A DNA stretch of 64,000 nucleotides from Batkoa obscura. Its lineage: Eukaryota > Entomophthoromycota > Entomophthoromycetes > Entomophthorales > Batkoaceae. The translations under genes were made by a program, and so were the position numbers. Location of the stretch: assembly GCA_030770535.1 (NCBI GenBank), contig JASVEC010000006.1:1-64000 (forward strand), given 5' to 3'. This document shows, piece by piece, positions 62,195-64,000 of this stretch (position 1 is the stretch's first letter; each line of letters begins with the position of its first letter). The notes beneath the pieces are model-generated. The model did not search any database, was not told where the DNA came from, and was given only the letters and a program-made list of their open reading frames with translations.

Positions 62195-64000
62195 TTAATT
62201 TAATTCAATATTAAATTGAATAGCCAATTCATTCATTGTTGAATATAAATTATATAAAGATGCTTTCGATTTTGGATGATTAGTAAATTCATTTAACTAA
62301 AATAAATAAAATTATTAATATATAATAAAATAAATAATAAAATAAATAATAAAATAAATAATAAACTTACAATTTTCCCAAATAATTGAACATCTAATAA
62401 TAATTGTAATTGAATTTTTGAATGATCTAAATCTAATTGTATATTCATTGAATTTTCATTTTTATTATTACTATTCAATTGATCTTTCTTTAATTTATTT
62501 AATGAATCTTGTGTTTTTTTAATATTATTTAATATTTCTAATATATTTTTATTATATCTAAATTAAAGTTAAAATTAAAATATAAAATATAAAATATAAA
62601 ATATAAAATATAAAATATAAAATATAAAATATAAAATTAAAACTTACTCAACACATAATAAATAAAATAATTCATTAATCCAAAATTGTATTTCTTTCTT
62701 ATTATTAATATACTCAGCTAATATCTTATCAATAATTTGTTTCATCTCAATAATATATTCACTAGCTTGTTTAGGTTTCTAAAATTAAATTGAAATGTAA
62801 TTAATATTTCTTGTTTTAAAATCTAATAAAATTAGAAACTCACTTCTTTATTAGTATGTCTATAAAATTTAGGTACATTCATTACACATTTCAATTTCAA
62901 TTTACATAAAATAAATATTAATTCAATAATAAATTGGTTATATTGATTTAATATTGGATTGAATAAATTATTAATATCTATTAAAAATTCCATTTTTAAA
63001 TTCATTTGTTTTAATATATTGAACCAATCCGTTGTTAAATATAATTGTATTTGTAATATATCAAAATATAAGTGAATGTTACGCTGAATAATAAGATTCA
63101 TTGTAGTTATATTATTATTATTATTATTATTATTCATTATTTCTTCTTTTTGATTATTAATTAATTTTAAAACAATATTATAAAAACATAATATCAATTT
63201 TAAATTATACTCATAATTAGATTTACAAAATAATATTAAAAATTCATAATACCATACTTTATGAATTGTTAATAAAATATTTTGACTAAATTCATAATTT
63301 AATAAATATTTTGATAATTCTATATAGAATAGATATTAATAATTAATATAAAATTGTTTTATTAGAACCTTACCTTTATATTCTTTAAACTCATTATTCT
63401 TGTTATCTTCATTATTTAATTTCCAATTTAATAAATTGGTTAATGATTTTAAATTTAAATTATTATTTAATAATTTAATTTTTAATAAATAATATTTTTT
63501 AATTTTCCATTTTAATTTATAATCTTGATATTCTTTACTTTCTCGAAATTCAATAATTAAATCTATTTCTTTTAATAAAATTTCAATTTCTTTTAAAAAT
63601 TCTAAGTTTGCTTTAAAATTCTAGAAATTAAAATAAAAAATAATATAATGTTAGTATATTATTTCATATAGTTATAATAATTAGTTAATATTTTATAATT
63701 TACCTCATAGAATAAATTAAAATTTGAATTAAATAAATTAACTTGATCATCTAGTTGTTCCATGAATTGTAAAAAATTAGGAAAGACAACTTTTTTAATT
63801 AAATTAATATTTAATAATTTAAATCGTTGATTTAATAATTGAATAATTGGTAAGCATCGTCCATTTAAAAATAATATTATATTTTCAAATATTGGTTTTA
63901 ATTCAATTCCATTACTATTATTATTATTATTATCATTATTATTATTATTATTATTGAGATTATTAATATTAAATATCTAAAATAAAAATAAAAATAAAGC
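62195..64000 (-). CDS. COG2: Conserved oligomeric Golgi complex subunit 2, 3' part
   Basis: The gene runs off the window; only the C-terminal roughly 500 residues are seen, in about eight exons. The diagnostic block is VPKFYRHTNKE followed, across an intron, by PKQASEYI, matching human COG2 VPRLYRRTNKE...ASSYV. The region 62830-63200 (LIQRNIHLYFDILQIQLYLT, then WFNILKQMNLKMEFLIDINN) is the helical bundle before it, and the C-terminus ends LAIQFNIELN at stop 62195-62197. COG2 is in lobe A of the COG tether for retrograde Golgi traffic. Asn-rich insertions (about eight N near 63120 and a longer Asn/Ser run near 63920) are low complexity. EGT1 ends 120 bases away, so the two genes are convergent. 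Confidence 0.85.
62573..62636. repeat. Intronic (AAAATAT)n tract
   Basis: About nine units of AAAATAT inside a COG2 intron; AT-rich slippage repeat. Confidence 0.8.

Overview
This looks like one end of a chromosome from a very AT-rich, intron-dense fungus, probably an early-diverging (zygomycete-type) lineage; I cannot name the species. Fungal markers are PKC1 with HR1-C2-C1-kinase order, a CHS5-type exomer protein, a Zn2Cys6 transcription factor, the fused EGT1 ergothioneine enzyme and a metacaspase. Most introns are 40-65 bases, start GTAA or GTAT, end TAG or AAG, and some have a TACTAA-like branch site. Mitochondrial GUT2, a P450 and EGT1 argue against an anaerobic gut fungus. Coding coordinates for multi-exon genes are given as gene spans, with the intron evidence in the text.

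0-12 kb, subtelomere. About 309 bases of telomeric repeat with the unusual unit TAGGGA (read as CCCTAT) run directly into a 464-base LTR-like repeat. A second, nearly identical copy of that repeat lies at 6.0 kb. The two bracket a frame-broken copy of an insulin-degrading-enzyme gene (IDE). A frame-broken mitochondrial glycerol-3-phosphate dehydrogenase (GUT2) follows. Small inverted-repeat elements (MITE family, nine copies in the window) and a 63-base-arm hairpin are scattered here.

11.5-42 kb, conserved, intron-rich housekeeping block: a large unrecognised helical protein, a single-pass surface protein, PKC1, SKI8/WDR61, a Rab7/YPT7 GTPase, a KE4-type ZIP zinc transporter, a calcium-regulated ATP-Mg/Pi mitochondrial carrier, a mitochondrial-looking YchF/OLA1 GTPase divergent from spliceosomal CWF18/CCDC12, the intact second IDE gene, a quinone oxidoreductase, CHS5 and a cytochrome P450. 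The two IDE genes share nearly identical 5' exons and introns but have diverged elsewhere, a gene-conversion mosaic.

42-64 kb, gene-poorer and richer in single-exon genes: a Zn2Cys6 regulator, three tandem TspO/MBR-related (tryptophan-rich sensory type) membrane proteins that share promoter and 3' motifs and show recent conversion, a metacaspase, a seven-pass membrane protein, EGT1, and the 3' part of COG2, which runs off the window. Two purine-rich non-coding islands (43 and 55 kb) look like diverged copies of one repeat; the second carries a strong G-quadruplex candidate.

The housekeeping genes do not form a pathway together. The coherent units are the three-gene TspO-related array, the paired IDE loci and the repeat-rich chromosome end.
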